31,352 bases of DNA from Planctomycetaceae bacterium (GCA_009783865.1 WRCR01000004.1:1-31352), one strand, 5' to 3'. Positions 16,155 to 24,429 are shown, numbered from the stretch's first letter. Numbers and translations: made by a program. Notes: generated by a model not told the origin, from the letters alone.

Positions 16155-16577
16155 ATGAAATCACATAGGGAAATTATAACACTGAATATACCCAATCGCA
16201 TGGAATTCGTCAATATCACCCGTCGAGTCGCGGATGCCGTGAAAACAAGCGGAATCCAAGAAGGTCTTGTGCTTGTCAACGCCATGCACATCACGGCTTC
16301 AGTGTTTATCAATGATGACGAGTCGGGACTGCATCAGGACTACAAACGATGGCTGGAACAACTTGCTCCGTTTGACCCGTCGCCGAGCCGATATGCCCAC
16401 AACCGAACCGGTGAAGACAACGGCGATGCTCACCACAAACGTCAGATTATGGGACGCGAAGTCGTTGTTGCAATCACCGAAGGAAAACTGGACTTCGGAC
16501 CTTGGGAGCAAATCTTTTACGGAGAATTCGACGGCAGACGAAACAAACGCATTTTAATCAAAATCATCGGCGAATGA
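16155..16577 (+). CDS. yjbQ: YjbQ/UPF0047 family protein (secondary thiamine-phosphate synthase type)
   Basis: 140 residues, the family's normal size. Conserved blocks seen are GLVLVNAMHITASVFINDDE (38-57), LHQDYKRWLEQLAP, NGDAHHKRQIMGREVVV and the terminal FYGEFDGRRNKRILIKIIGE. The conserved His residues in the MHIT and DAHHKR motifs probably bind metal. Family members have weak thiamine-phosphate synthase activity, but the true role is unsettled. A GAGG Shine-Dalgarno lies 7 bases before the ATG. It sits between two DNA methyltransferase genes, 84 bases before the next start on the same strand, so cotranscription is possible, though nothing about the fold suggests a modification role. Confidence 0.9.
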   Translation: MKSHREIITLNIPNRMEFVNITRRVADAVKTSGIQEGLVLVNAMHITASVFINDDESGLHQDYKRWLEQLAPFDPSPSRYAHNRTGEDNGDAHHKRQIMGREVVVAITEGKLDFGPWEQIFYGEFDGRRNKRILIKIIGE

Positions 16578-16661
16578 TGCCGTTTTATTTTACAGGGAAT
16601 ACGCCGCATTTGTTGCGCGGAATGTGTGAAAGCCGGAAACAATGGAAGCGGTTGGTGCATT

Positions 16662-17912
16662 ATGACACGAAAACACACTGTTCAAAAGATACAGCAAAAC
16701 ACGTTTTATACACACGACAATCTGTACATTCTTTCGGGCTTGAACAGCGGACTCGTTGACTTGATATATCTCGACCCGCCGTTCAACTCGAAACGGATGT
16801 ATTCCGCTTCCGCCGGCAGTAAAGCCGCCGGTGTCAGTTTCAAGGATATGTGGACGTGGAAAGACGTGGACGAGTTCTTTCTTGATACACTTGCTGCCGA
16901 ATATCCAGAGTTGACGAAGTATCTTGCAGCGGTCAGCGGTATTCACGGCAAAGCGATGACGGCGTATCTAACATACATGGCGCAGCGCATCATCGAAATG
17001 CATCGAGTATTGAAAGACACCGGCAGTTTGTATCTGCATTGCGACCCGACCGCGAGTCACTATTTGAAAAGTTTGTTAGACGGTATCTTCGGTAAGAATA
17101 ATTTTCGGAACGAAATAATATGGTGCTATACCGGTCCCGGTTCTCCCGGAATGCGGCAGTTTAACCGAAAAAGCGATAATATCTTTTGGTATTCAAAAGG
17201 AAAACAGTGGACTTTTAACAAAGATGCCGTGCGGCTGCCGTACAAAGACGGAAAGGTTCATAGCGGCGGCTTTACGGAAAAAGATGGAAGCAGATTAGAC
17301 CCGCAGCAATACAGCGCAGGAAAAATTCCCGAAAATTGGTGGACGGACATTGCTGTCGCCGCACGAAGCAAATATGAGCGCACCGGTTATCCCACGCAAA
17401 AACCGCTTGCACTTTTGAAGCGGATTATTTTAGCGTCGTCCAACGAAGGCGATATTGTAATGGACCCGTTCTGCGGCGGTGCTACGACTTGCGTTGCCGC
17501 TCAACAGTTAGGACGAAAATGGATTGGAATCGACATCGAAAATCAAGCAGTTGATATTTTAATTGAAAGATTAAGCGGCGATGCCGGTATCTTCAAGGAT
17601 TTCATAGCAGCGGACATAATTCCAAAACGTACCGATATTAAGGAAGAGAAACCGTCGGAATCCGTCAAACAGCGGTTACACAAGGAGCAAAACGGTAAAT
17701 GTAATGCTTGCGGACGTGATTTTGAAATATGGGATTTTGAACTCGACCACATTATACCGAAGGCGAAAGGCGGCGGTGATTATTACGAAAATTATCAACT
17801 GCTTTGTCCTTCGTGCAGTTCTATCAAGGGTGACAGGACGATGGAATATATACGTATGAGACACGCCGCCGCCGAAGCACTGATGAAGAATAAAATTATC
17901 TTCGGGGAATAA
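16662..17912 (+). CDS. DNA methyltransferase (N4/N6 type) fused to a C-terminal HNH endonuclease
   Basis: 416 residues from the ATG at 16662; an in-frame GTG at 16626 would add 12 residues that do not look conserved. Beta-class order: catalytic DPPF (38-41) first, then a target-recognition region, and SAM-binding DPFCGGATT (268-276) later, preceded by the GYPTQKPLALLKRII motif. After residue 330 comes a separate HNH module: C347/C350, then DHIIPKAKGGGDYYEN (362-377) and C382/C385, giving the zinc-ribbon HNH type with D362-H363 and N377. One polypeptide may therefore both modify and cut DNA; cutting activity and specificity are unknown. It lies at the end of the modification island. I recall similar fusions from other bacteria without a known function. 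Confidence 0.9.
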   Translation: MTRKHTVQKIQQNTFYTHDNLYILSGLNSGLVDLIYLDPPFNSKRMYSASAGSKAAGVSFKDMWTWKDVDEFFLDTLAAEYPELTKYLAAVSGIHGKAMTAYLTYMAQRIIEMHRVLKDTGSLYLHCDPTASHYLKSLLDGIFGKNNFRNEIIWCYTGPGSPGMRQFNRKSDNIFWYSKGKQWTFNKDAVRLPYKDGKVHSGGFTEKDGSRLDPQQYSAGKIPENWWTDIAVAARSKYERTGYPTQKPLALLKRIILASSNEGDIVMDPFCGGATTCVAAQQLGRKWIGIDIENQAVDILIERLSGDAGIFKDFIAADIIPKRTDIKEEKPSESVKQRLHKEQNGKCNACGRDFEIWDFELDHIIPKAKGGGDYYENYQLLCPSCSSIKGDRTMEYIRMRHAAAEALMKNKIIFGE

Positions 17913-17920
17913 CCTTTAAC

Positions 17921-18002
17921 CACTCGCTACTCAAAGCGGGTGTGTAAAAGTGGGGATTTTGGCGGTGCCTTCAGGCAGCCGCCGGCAGAGTCGGAGAGCC
18001 GG
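17921..18002 (+). ncRNA. Stem-loop-rich intergenic segment before the diguanylate cyclase gene
   Basis: The 193-base gap holds three successive hairpins. First is CACTCGCT/AGCGGGTG (17921-17942, 8 bp with a 6-base loop), probably the 3' end of the methylase transcript. Second is GGCGG...CCGCC enclosing GCC...GGC (17961-17983). Third is CCGGC/GGCCG-type pairing as CCGGC (17982-17986) with GCCGG (17998-18002). The last two share bases 17982-17983 and so compete. It could be a small RNA or structured element, but the promoter predicted at 18036-18063 would leave it outside the cyclase mRNA. No known riboswitch consensus was recognised. Confidence 0.3.
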
Positions 18003-18035
18003 GATAACTACAGTGTAAAAATTGCAGTTGGACTA

Positions 18036-18063
18036 TTGTAATTTCCCCGCAATCTTTTATAAT
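18036..18063 (+). promoter_or_regulatory. Sigma70-like promoter of the REC-GGDEF-CBS gene
   Basis: TTGTAA (18036-18041), 16-base spacer and a perfect TATAAT (18058-18063). The resulting leader of about 35 bases is very T-rich and has no Shine-Dalgarno close to the ATG at 18106; an in-frame TAA directly before that ATG fixes the start. Confidence 0.5.
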
Positions 18064-18105
18064 AAACGGAGATTTTTTGTAATTCGATTTTTTTATTTTA
18101 TGTAA

Positions 18106-19770
18106 ATGAGTACTTCGTCCGACAAAGGACAACAGGAACCGCCCTCGCTGTATGCCTTAATTGCAAATGACGACCCCGTTATTTTGAGCGTATTGACCCA
18201 CGCACTGGAACAAGAGGGGTTCAAAGTCTGCACCGTGCGGGACGGAAATCAATGTCTCCAGATGGTTTTGCTGAATTGTCCCGATGTACTCATGGTAGAT
18301 TGGAATACGCCGGGTATCAACGGAACGGAAATTTGCCGACAAATGCGGGATTACTATATGCAGAAAATCCTGCCGCATTACACTTATATCTTCGTTGTTT
18401 CGGAACAAAAAGACAGAAAAATAATACTCGAATGTTTAGATGCCGGTGCGGATGACTTTATCGAAATATCGCCGAATAGTTCAGCAAATTTGCATATTGA
18501 AATTAAGTCCCGTCTCAAAGCCGCGCTGCGGACCCGGAAACTTGAACAGGATTTAGAATTCGCCGCAAAATACGACTCGCTGACAACGCTTCTCAACCGC
18601 ATAACCTTTTTTGAACTAGCGCAAGGCATTTGGAACCGCTCTATCCGTAATGACTTTCCGCTGTCGGCAATCATGTTCGACTGCGATTTTTTCAAACGAG
18701 TCAATGATGTCTTCGGACACAGCGCGGGCGATACCGTTCTCCGCACAATGGCAATGGTTCTCAAGGACTTTTCTAGAGCGTCGGACATCGTCTGCCGCTA
18801 CGGCGGTGAAGAATTCTGCGTTCTGCTGCCGGGGTGCAACGAAAAAACCGCTTGGAATTGGGCGGAAAGAATCCGAAAACAGTTTGAAGTCAGCCCCGTT
18901 AGATATGAAAATATCGACATCAAATTCACGGTCTCTTTCGGAATAGCGCAGCGTTCTGAAGGCATGGTAACGCTGGACAAATTGATTAAATGCGCTGACC
19001 AAGCATTGATTTTTGCGAAACAGGCGGGACGCAACTGCTGTGTCCGATTTTCCGAGACGATATACAGTGGTATAGAATCAGTTTTGTCAAACGGTTTATT
19101 CAATCTGCTTTTCGAAGACGTTTCGGCAGGCGACACAATGACACCGTTTTCACTTTCACTAAACGAAAACGAGACAATTTCTGCAACTGCGGACTTTTTT
19201 CTGAATACATCCATTGAAGCACTGCCGGTTGTCAATAACGAAGGGAACTTGCTCGGCGTTGTTTCGCAAAAGAACCTGATTGCGCTCATTGGAGATATTG
19301 AGCGATGGCACGGAACGATAAGCGGGCTGGTAGAACCCAGCATTATTTCATATCCATCCGAAACACCGCTGCGGTACATTTACGATTTCTTCTGCCGGGT
19401 ATCGACAAGTCAGATTTTGATTTTGGAAAATAAGAAACCGGCGGGATTTATCAGCCGCTCGTCTTTGCTTCGCTGGCTGCGAAACCAATGGGCGGCTATC
19501 AGCGGCGATTGTCAGGAAATTATCCCGACGTCTTCCGTTAACAGTTTCGGACATGAACATATAGCTGACGTAATGAAGGAACTGAGCAATGAAATTGAAA
19601 AAATTCGGGCAATTTATTCCAGTGAAAATTCAGACGAGTATATGGATGCCATGCGGGTTCAAATGGTAACTATTATTTCACAAGTGCAGGATATAATGGA
19701 GACAGTTTTGCGGGACTTTTGCGCTCAAAACACCGCAGCGGGAAATTTATCACGCCTGAAATTGAGTTGA
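18106..19770 (+). CDS. Response-regulator diguanylate cyclase with tandem CBS region (REC-GGDEF-CBS)
   Basis: 554 residues, no signal peptide, cytoplasmic. REC domain 14-135: acidic pocket N21-D22-D23 and phospho-acceptor D65 (VLMVDW). The usual conserved Lys of the final KP motif is replaced by Ser (IEISP, S122). GGDEF domain about 150-312: active-site GGEEF (233-237) and an I-site RASD (224-227) five residues before it, so it should make c-di-GMP and be product-inhibited. A CBS pair follows (about 335-450, VSAGDTMTPFSLSLNENETI, LPVVNNEGNLLGVVSQKNLI), which may sense adenine nucleotides. A helical tail ends the protein. The EF-hand gene starts 6 bases after its stop. The missing REC Lys may alter phosphorylation. 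Confidence 0.92.
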   Translation: MSTSSDKGQQEPPSLYALIANDDPVILSVLTHALEQEGFKVCTVRDGNQCLQMVLLNCPDVLMVDWNTPGINGTEICRQMRDYYMQKILPHYTYIFVVSEQKDRKIILECLDAGADDFIEISPNSSANLHIEIKSRLKAALRTRKLEQDLEFAAKYDSLTTLLNRITFFELAQGIWNRSIRNDFPLSAIMFDCDFFKRVNDVFGHSAGDTVLRTMAMVLKDFSRASDIVCRYGGEEFCVLLPGCNEKTAWNWAERIRKQFEVSPVRYENIDIKFTVSFGIAQRSEGMVTLDKLIKCADQALIFAKQAGRNCCVRFSETIYSGIESVLSNGLFNLLFEDVSAGDTMTPFSLSLNENETISATADFFLNTSIEALPVVNNEGNLLGVVSQKNLIALIGDIERWHGTISGLVEPSIISYPSETPLRYIYDFFCRVSTSQILILENKKPAGFISRSSLLRWLRNQWAAISGDCQEIIPTSSVNSFGHEHIADVMKELSNEIEKIRAIYSSENSDEYMDAMRVQMVTIISQVQDIMETVLRDFCAQNTAAGNLSRLKLS

Positions 19771-19776
19771 TACACA

Positions 19777-20967
19777 ATGACAAAATATATCTTGACCTTT
19801 GGTGCCCTTTTCCTTTCCTTTATTCTTTTTGCCGATAATCAATCGGCGAAGGCGCAGCCGCCGGAGCGTCCTTCACAAGGAAATGCACCGCCGGGTATGT
19901 TTGAATACCCGCCCGGCAGCGGAAGATTTATTCCGCGGCGAGGCGGCGGCGGGGGTGGCGGAGGCGGATTCAGAGGACGCGGAATGGGCGGCGGAATGGG
20001 TCGCCCGATGATGGATCCCGGTGCATCAGGCGGCGGCGAAAGAACCGCCGCACCGCCGTCAAGCGGTGACACGCTGCTCGGCGGCACCGTTCCTGCTATT
20101 TGGGAAATCAAACCGCTCTCGCCGCAGCAGGAACTCGACGAACTGCCGCCAGCTATGAAAATGGGAACCATTGCTCCGGCTGTCCCCGTAAAAGTAGTAC
20201 GTTATGCACACTGGTTTTTCCAGCAGCACGATACCAACAACGACGGCGTATTGCAGAAAGAAGAATGGAAATCGTTGCCCGGCTCACCGCAAGCAATCGA
20301 TATTGACGGAGACGGCGTTATCACGGTAGAAGAACTGATTTGGTTCATCGGAAATTACGGAAAGAACAGAACAATTCATAATCCGAATCCGGTTGAGCAG
20401 TATTATTATCCTCGAATGGTTACTTCGCAATTCCAGATTTTCAAGCCGGTGACGACCGCGGTTATGCCGCCGAAACCGATGGACGAAACGGTTGACGCAG
20501 CGGCTTCAGATGAAACGACAGCAGATATCACTCAAAAGATGCTGGACGAAGAAGACGAAAACCTTGTCAGCGATGCGACTTACGAAGAGATTGTTGCAGG
20601 TAGATTGAAGACGGCAAGCAAGATGTATCATACGCCGAAGGAAAAACTCATCGGCGTTCCGGCATGGTTTATACTGCGGGACAAAGACGGCGATGGACAG
20701 GTTTCGTTATTGGAATTTGCTCCGACTCTTTCTCCTGCCGCGCTTGCCTTATTTGGAAAGTTGGACAAAGACGGCGACGGATTCATAACACCGGACGAAG
20801 TTCGCAAGCCGAAGCCGACGGTGATACCAACAACGCCGATACCGCCGGACGAAGCAATGCCGCCGCCGGAAACACCGGCCGAGGAGACAAAACCGGCGGA
20901 AACACCGCCAATGGTAGAAGCGGGGATGTCAACCCCCGCAACGGAAACACCGCCGGCAACTAATTAA
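19777..20967 (+). CDS. Secreted EF-hand protein with Gly/Pro-rich linkers
   Basis: 396 residues. Signal peptide (about 1-26), then a low-complexity segment with nine consecutive Gly (56-64) and Arg/Met/Gly runs. There are four EF-hand calcium loops: DTNNDGVLQKEE (152-163), DIDGDGVITVEE (175-186) and two more, DKDGDGQVSLLE and DKDGDGFITPDE, about 300-345. The C-terminal ~60 residues are Pro/Glu/Thr-rich. Multi-EF-hand secreted proteins are typical of planctomycetes; function unknown, presumably calcium-dependent protein or envelope interactions. It begins 6 bases after the diguanylate cyclase stop, so the two are likely one operon. A large inverted repeat follows. Confidence 0.88.
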   Translation: MTKYILTFGALFLSFILFADNQSAKAQPPERPSQGNAPPGMFEYPPGSGRFIPRRGGGGGGGGGFRGRGMGGGMGRPMMDPGASGGGERTAAPPSSGDTLLGGTVPAIWEIKPLSPQQELDELPPAMKMGTIAPAVPVKVVRYAHWFFQQHDTNNDGVLQKEEWKSLPGSPQAIDIDGDGVITVEELIWFIGNYGKNRTIHNPNPVEQYYYPRMVTSQFQIFKPVTTAVMPPKPMDETVDAAASDETTADITQKMLDEEDENLVSDATYEEIVAGRLKTASKMYHTPKEKLIGVPAWFILRDKDGDGQVSLLEFAPTLSPAALALFGKLDKDGDGFITPDEVRKPKPTVIPTTPIPPDEAMPPPETPAEETKPAETPPMVEAGMSTPATETPPATN

Positions 20968-20980
20968 CAACGACATGTTT

Positions 20981-21024
20981 ATTAGCGTAGGCGTATTTCA
21001 GAAATACAGTAATCCTACGCTAAT
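20981..21024. repeat. Perfect long inverted repeat after the EF-hand gene
   Basis: ATTAGCGTAGG (20981-20991) pairs perfectly with CCTACGCTAAT (21014-21024). Inside lies a second perfect palindrome GTATTTC-A-GAAATAC (20993-21007). No T-run follows, so it may be a factor-assisted terminator, a small palindromic repeat, or an operator for the next gene, whose start is 14 bases downstream. Confidence 0.55.
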
Positions 21025-21037
21025 TGAGAGAACCGCT

Positions 21038-21373
21038 ATGAGAAAGACCTTACTCAAATCAGTAACCGTCGTAGTTTTATGCGCAGCATTGTTTTGTATT
21101 GTATTCGTCTCAAGAGAGCCGCCGACTGCGTCGGCGGTTGTTACCGGACGCTTCGTCCAGGAATCGGGCGACCCCCATTCCGAAAGTTGAGATTCTGTTT
21201 CACTGGGAAGAGGCAGGCAAAGCCCCCCTGTTTTGTCGGATAAGAATGGACAATTTTCCTTTCCGGTCAGCAAAGAGGAACGTGTGGTCGTACTTGCACG
21301 ACATGAAAAATTCCGCAATTCTTTGATGTACCTCTTGAAACTTTTTATTATGTACGTTAGAATGCTGTTCTGA
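21038..21373 (+). pseudogene. Carboxypeptidase-regulatory-like (CNA-B-type) lipid/membrane-anchored protein interrupted by in-frame TGA
   Basis: ATG at 21038 (GAGAG upstream) opens a 50-residue piece: a signal or anchor helix MRKTLLKSVTVVVLCAALFC, then VVTGRFVQESGDPHSES, ending at TGA 21188-21190. Reading on in the same frame gives 60 more codons to TGA 21371-21373, including LSDKNGQFSFPVSKEERVVV and then LARHEKF. This is the second half of the same small beta-sandwich domain (VxGxV..GxP...VxL...TDxxGxFxF...VxxxH). So the domain spans the stop. Most likely a nonsense mutation killed the gene; readthrough or selenocysteine seems improbable because I see no clear SECIS-like hairpin and TGA is an ordinary stop elsewhere in the window. 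Confidence 0.65.
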
Positions 21374-21418
21374 TTGTGTTTCCGTTATTTTTCTCACTAC
21401 AAGATAAGGAGAACTGTA

Positions 21419-22615
21419 ATGCTTGAGTTTTATTCCGCTTCAGTCCGAAGTGTCAATTCCGAAAGAGCCGCCGGCGAATGTGTTGAAGTCGCATTTCCAG
21501 ACGGCGTTCCAAAGGATGTCCGTGCCTTGCTTTTCAACGCAACACTCGGACACAAACTCGACAAACTTGCCGCCGCTTTCAATAAACTCCTGCCGAATGT
21601 TCCCCTTTACGGTGCTTCCGGCTGCGCCGTCACCGGTCGTGAAGGTATCGGCGAATCAATGCACGACATCGGTATCATGGCGGTCAGTGGTCCCGAAAAT
21701 GAATTCGCCGCCTCTTCCGTTGCTGACATCTATGGAATCAATTCCTACGAAAAAGCATTGGAACTGGCACAGGACTTGAAAAAACAGAACGGCAATATAA
21801 ACTGCATTTATCTGCTCTGTTCCGGTATTGATATTGACAATGCGCTGGTTCTAAAAGCGTTTGACGATGTTTTCGGACAAGAAGTCACAATTTTCGGCGG
21901 TACTTCCTCCGACAACATGCGGGGCGTATTCTCGTATCAGTATCACGGTGATACAATGGGCGAACACGATGCCTTTGCGGTCGGTTTTGCCGACCCAACG
22001 CTTCATAACATTACCCGTGCAACTCACGGTTTTGTCGCATATGGACAGCCGCTCATTGCAACGAAAACTGACGGCTGCAAGATTCTCGAATTCAACGGCC
22101 GCGGTGCCTGGTCGGAATTCGCTTCCCGTTTGTCAAAACCGCCGGAATCAACTTGCGGCGATACTATTCCTATCGGTGCATTAGCGGAAGAACTGCCGGA
22201 AGAACATGCAAACGAATACGGAAACAAACATATCCTGCGGGTTGTTACCAAACGTGAAGGCGAGACGATTTATTATCCCGTTACCGCTTATGACGGAATG
22301 AAGGTCTGGACTACCATCCGCGATGAGGATTTGATTTTTTCCGAACAGAGTCGTTCATTGGAATATATGACAGCGGCTATCGGCAGCGGAAAAGTTGCGG
22401 CAGTGTTTCAAACGGACTGTCTTGCCCGCGGACGTTTCCTCTTCAATCGTATTATTAAAGATGAAATTATCAGCATGATGCAGAGCGCGTTTTCCAGAGA
22501 CGGCGAGATTCCGCCTTGGCTTGGCAATTACGGCTTCGGCGAATACGCCCGGCTCGGAGGCATCAATACATTTCATAATTACTCAACCGCCTTGCTGGCG
22601 TTGTACCGGAAATAA
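21419..22615 (+). CDS. FIST-domain sensor protein
   Basis: 398 residues from the ATG at 21419, chosen because AGGAG lies 8 bases before it; an upstream in-frame TTG at 21374 has no ribosome-binding site. The N-terminal half fits the FIST domain (LLPNVPLYGASGCAVTGREG, FDDVFGQEVTIFGGTSSDNM, DAFAVGFADP) and the C-terminal half FIST_C (KVAAVFQTDCLARGRFLF, GFGEYARLGG, FHNYSTALLALY). FIST proteins are cytoplasmic small-ligand sensors, proposed to bind amino acids, and are usually linked to signal-transduction genes. Its stop TAA is followed at once by the ATG of a hybrid histidine kinase, so the two are translationally linked and FIST probably feeds ligand information to the kinase. Confidence 0.9.
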   Translation: MLEFYSASVRSVNSERAAGECVEVAFPDGVPKDVRALLFNATLGHKLDKLAAAFNKLLPNVPLYGASGCAVTGREGIGESMHDIGIMAVSGPENEFAASSVADIYGINSYEKALELAQDLKKQNGNINCIYLLCSGIDIDNALVLKAFDDVFGQEVTIFGGTSSDNMRGVFSYQYHGDTMGEHDAFAVGFADPTLHNITRATHGFVAYGQPLIATKTDGCKILEFNGRGAWSEFASRLSKPPESTCGDTIPIGALAEELPEEHANEYGNKHILRVVTKREGETIYYPVTAYDGMKVWTTIRDEDLIFSEQSRSLEYMTAAIGSGKVAAVFQTDCLARGRFLFNRIIKDEIISMMQSAFSRDGEIPPWLGNYGFGEYARLGGINTFHNYSTALLALYRK

Positions 22616-24394
22616 ATGTCACAGGACGCAAAAGACCTAGAAATTGCCCGATTAAATGCGGAACTTGAATTCCTTTCGGATAAAGTCAGCCGCTCCGAGG
22701 TTATTGCGCAATCGCTCCGCGACATTCAGTTTCAGTTGAATTCCAGTTTAGGGCAATTTTCACGGATACACGATTACGCTCAACGGGCTTTTTCCGTCAA
22801 GCACGAAAGGGACTTATTTCCTATTATTACCGAAGGAATTATTGATTGTATTCAACTCGAACTAGGCGCAGTAATCAGGGTTGACTTCGCTTTCCAAACG
22901 CTGCGTGTTATTTCGCAAATCAACTGGGATATTGATATATCGAATTTTGCCTTATCCGGCGAATTTTGGAAAACGACACAACTATCGCAGGGGAAAGCTC
23001 TGTGGGAGTCGCCGGTGGTTTCCGCTCCCTGGGCGGAAACAAATCTGGACAGCGTTATTTTCATGCCGTTTTCCAATAAAAACAGCACCATCAATTACAT
23101 TTTTCTCGGCGGAATATCCAAAGAAAGCGCAGCAATTTACGCTTTTAATCCGCAGGAACTGCTGCCGCTCTTTATGGTGTATTGCCAGCAGATGTTCGGC
23201 ATTATCGACTTGGTCGATGCGGTCAGCCGGGCACAGCAGGCGGCTAAAGCAAGGGCATCCTTTTTCGCCAATCTGAGTCATGAAATCAGGACACCGATGA
23301 ACGCTATCATCGGAATGGTTCAAATTGCGCAGCGGAGTTCCGACCAGGAAGAAATTGACCGCTGCATCGACCAAGTCGGAATGTCAGGCAAACATCTTCT
23401 CGGTCTGATAAACGATGTGTTAGATATTTCCAAGATTGAAGACGGCAAATTCAAACTTAATTACATTTCGTTTGACCTTCAGCCGGTCATTGAGTCCATC
23501 CGTGTTACGGTGGAACAGTTGGCGGCTGCCAAATCGCAGGAATTATCCGTAGTATATGACGGCGTGGAAAGTCCGCGTATCTTCGGAGATGATATGCGTC
23601 TCACACAGGTTCTTCTCAATCTTCTCGGCAATGCCGTGAAGTTTACGCCGGAAAAAGGAAAAATTACACTAACTATTTCCGAGTTTTCCCGCACTAATAC
23701 GACAACTACTTTGAAGTTTTCTGTATCCGACACCGGCATCGGTATTATGCCGGAATTTTTAGCGCGTCTTTTCAAGCCGTTTGAACAGGCGGACTCAAGT
23801 ATTTCCCGCAACTTCGGCGGTACTGGACTCGGTCTTGCCATCAGCCAGTTTATGGTTGAATTGATGGGCGGCAAAATCACAGCGGACAGCACTTACGGCA
23901 AAGGAACGACTTTTTCATTTACTATTTGTTTTGATTTAGATACGTCCAATGCTGCGCCGGAAGATTCTTCCGGGGCAATCTCGCAGGAAGACGGCGTTTT
24001 AGACCTTTCCGGACACACAATTCTCATAGTAGATGATATAAAAATCAATCGCATTATCGCTAGTTCTTTTCTGCGGGACACAAACGTCAGTATTGAAGAA
24101 GCGGTGAACGGTGCAGAAGCAGTTGAAAAAATGCTGGCAGCACCAAGCGGTTATTACACTCTGGTCTTCATGGATGTTCACATGCCGGTGATGGACGGCT
24201 GCACCGCGACAAGAACATTCCGCAATTCCGACAGTCCCGACGCACTGACGCTGCCGATTATTGCTATGACCGCCAGTGTTTTCAACGAAGATATTCAGGA
24301 AACGCTTAACGCCGGAATGAACGGACATATCAGCAAGCCGGTGGACATAAAAATTGTCCGTGATACCATTCGCAGAATCGTACAAAAAACGTAG
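22616..24394 (+). CDS. Cytoplasmic hybrid sensor histidine kinase
   Basis: 592 residues, no membrane segment. Short coiled coil (1-45), GAF-like sensory region (about 55-195), HisKA with phospho-His H222 (FFANLSHEIRTPMNAIIGM), HATPase_c with N-box NLLGNAVKF (335-343), G1 DTGIGI (372-377), F-box FKPFEQAD and G2 GGTGLGL (401-407). The C-terminal receiver domain has D473-D474, phospho-acceptor D520 (VFMDVHMPVMDG) and K574. All catalytic residues are present. The start immediately abuts the FIST stop. No HPt domain or DNA-binding output is attached or adjacent, so the downstream phosphorelay partner is unknown; the REC-GGDEF-CBS protein upstream is one candidate, but that is inference. Confidence 0.94.
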   Translation: MSQDAKDLEIARLNAELEFLSDKVSRSEVIAQSLRDIQFQLNSSLGQFSRIHDYAQRAFSVKHERDLFPIITEGIIDCIQLELGAVIRVDFAFQTLRVISQINWDIDISNFALSGEFWKTTQLSQGKALWESPVVSAPWAETNLDSVIFMPFSNKNSTINYIFLGGISKESAAIYAFNPQELLPLFMVYCQQMFGIIDLVDAVSRAQQAAKARASFFANLSHEIRTPMNAIIGMVQIAQRSSDQEEIDRCIDQVGMSGKHLLGLINDVLDISKIEDGKFKLNYISFDLQPVIESIRVTVEQLAAAKSQELSVVYDGVESPRIFGDDMRLTQVLLNLLGNAVKFTPEKGKITLTISEFSRTNTTTTLKFSVSDTGIGIMPEFLARLFKPFEQADSSISRNFGGTGLGLAISQFMVELMGGKITADSTYGKGTTFSFTICFDLDTSNAAPEDSSGAISQEDGVLDLSGHTILIVDDIKINRIIASSFLRDTNVSIEEAVNGAEAVEKMLAAPSGYYTLVFMDVHMPVMDGCTATRTFRNSDSPDALTLPIIAMTASVFNEDIQETLNAGMNGHISKPVDIKIVRDTIRRIVQKT

Positions 24395-24429
24395 AAAATG
24401 CGTTTTTCCGGCAGTTGACAAACGCTTTT
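24395..24429 (+). terminator. Terminator after the histidine kinase
   Basis: AAAA-T-GCGTTT (24395-24405) pairs with AAACGC-TTTT (24420-24429): a 10-bp stem with one bulge and a 14-base loop, ending in the T-run. It starts one base after the stop codon. Confidence 0.6.

Noticed and set aside
17921..18035. c-di-GMP or cobalamin riboswitch before the diguanylate cyclase gene
   Set aside because: I could not match the conserved cores of these riboswitch classes, and a good promoter lies downstream of the hairpins.
20975..21037. Upstream ATG at 20975 as the start of the small interrupted gene
   Set aside because: It would translate through the perfect palindrome and put odd residues before the signal helix; the ATG at 21038 has GAGAG before it and begins the signal-type sequence.
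21188..21240. Selenocysteine insertion at the in-frame TGA
   Set aside because: No convincing stem-loop right after the TGA, and the position does not correspond to a known catalytic Cys; a nonsense mutation is simpler.
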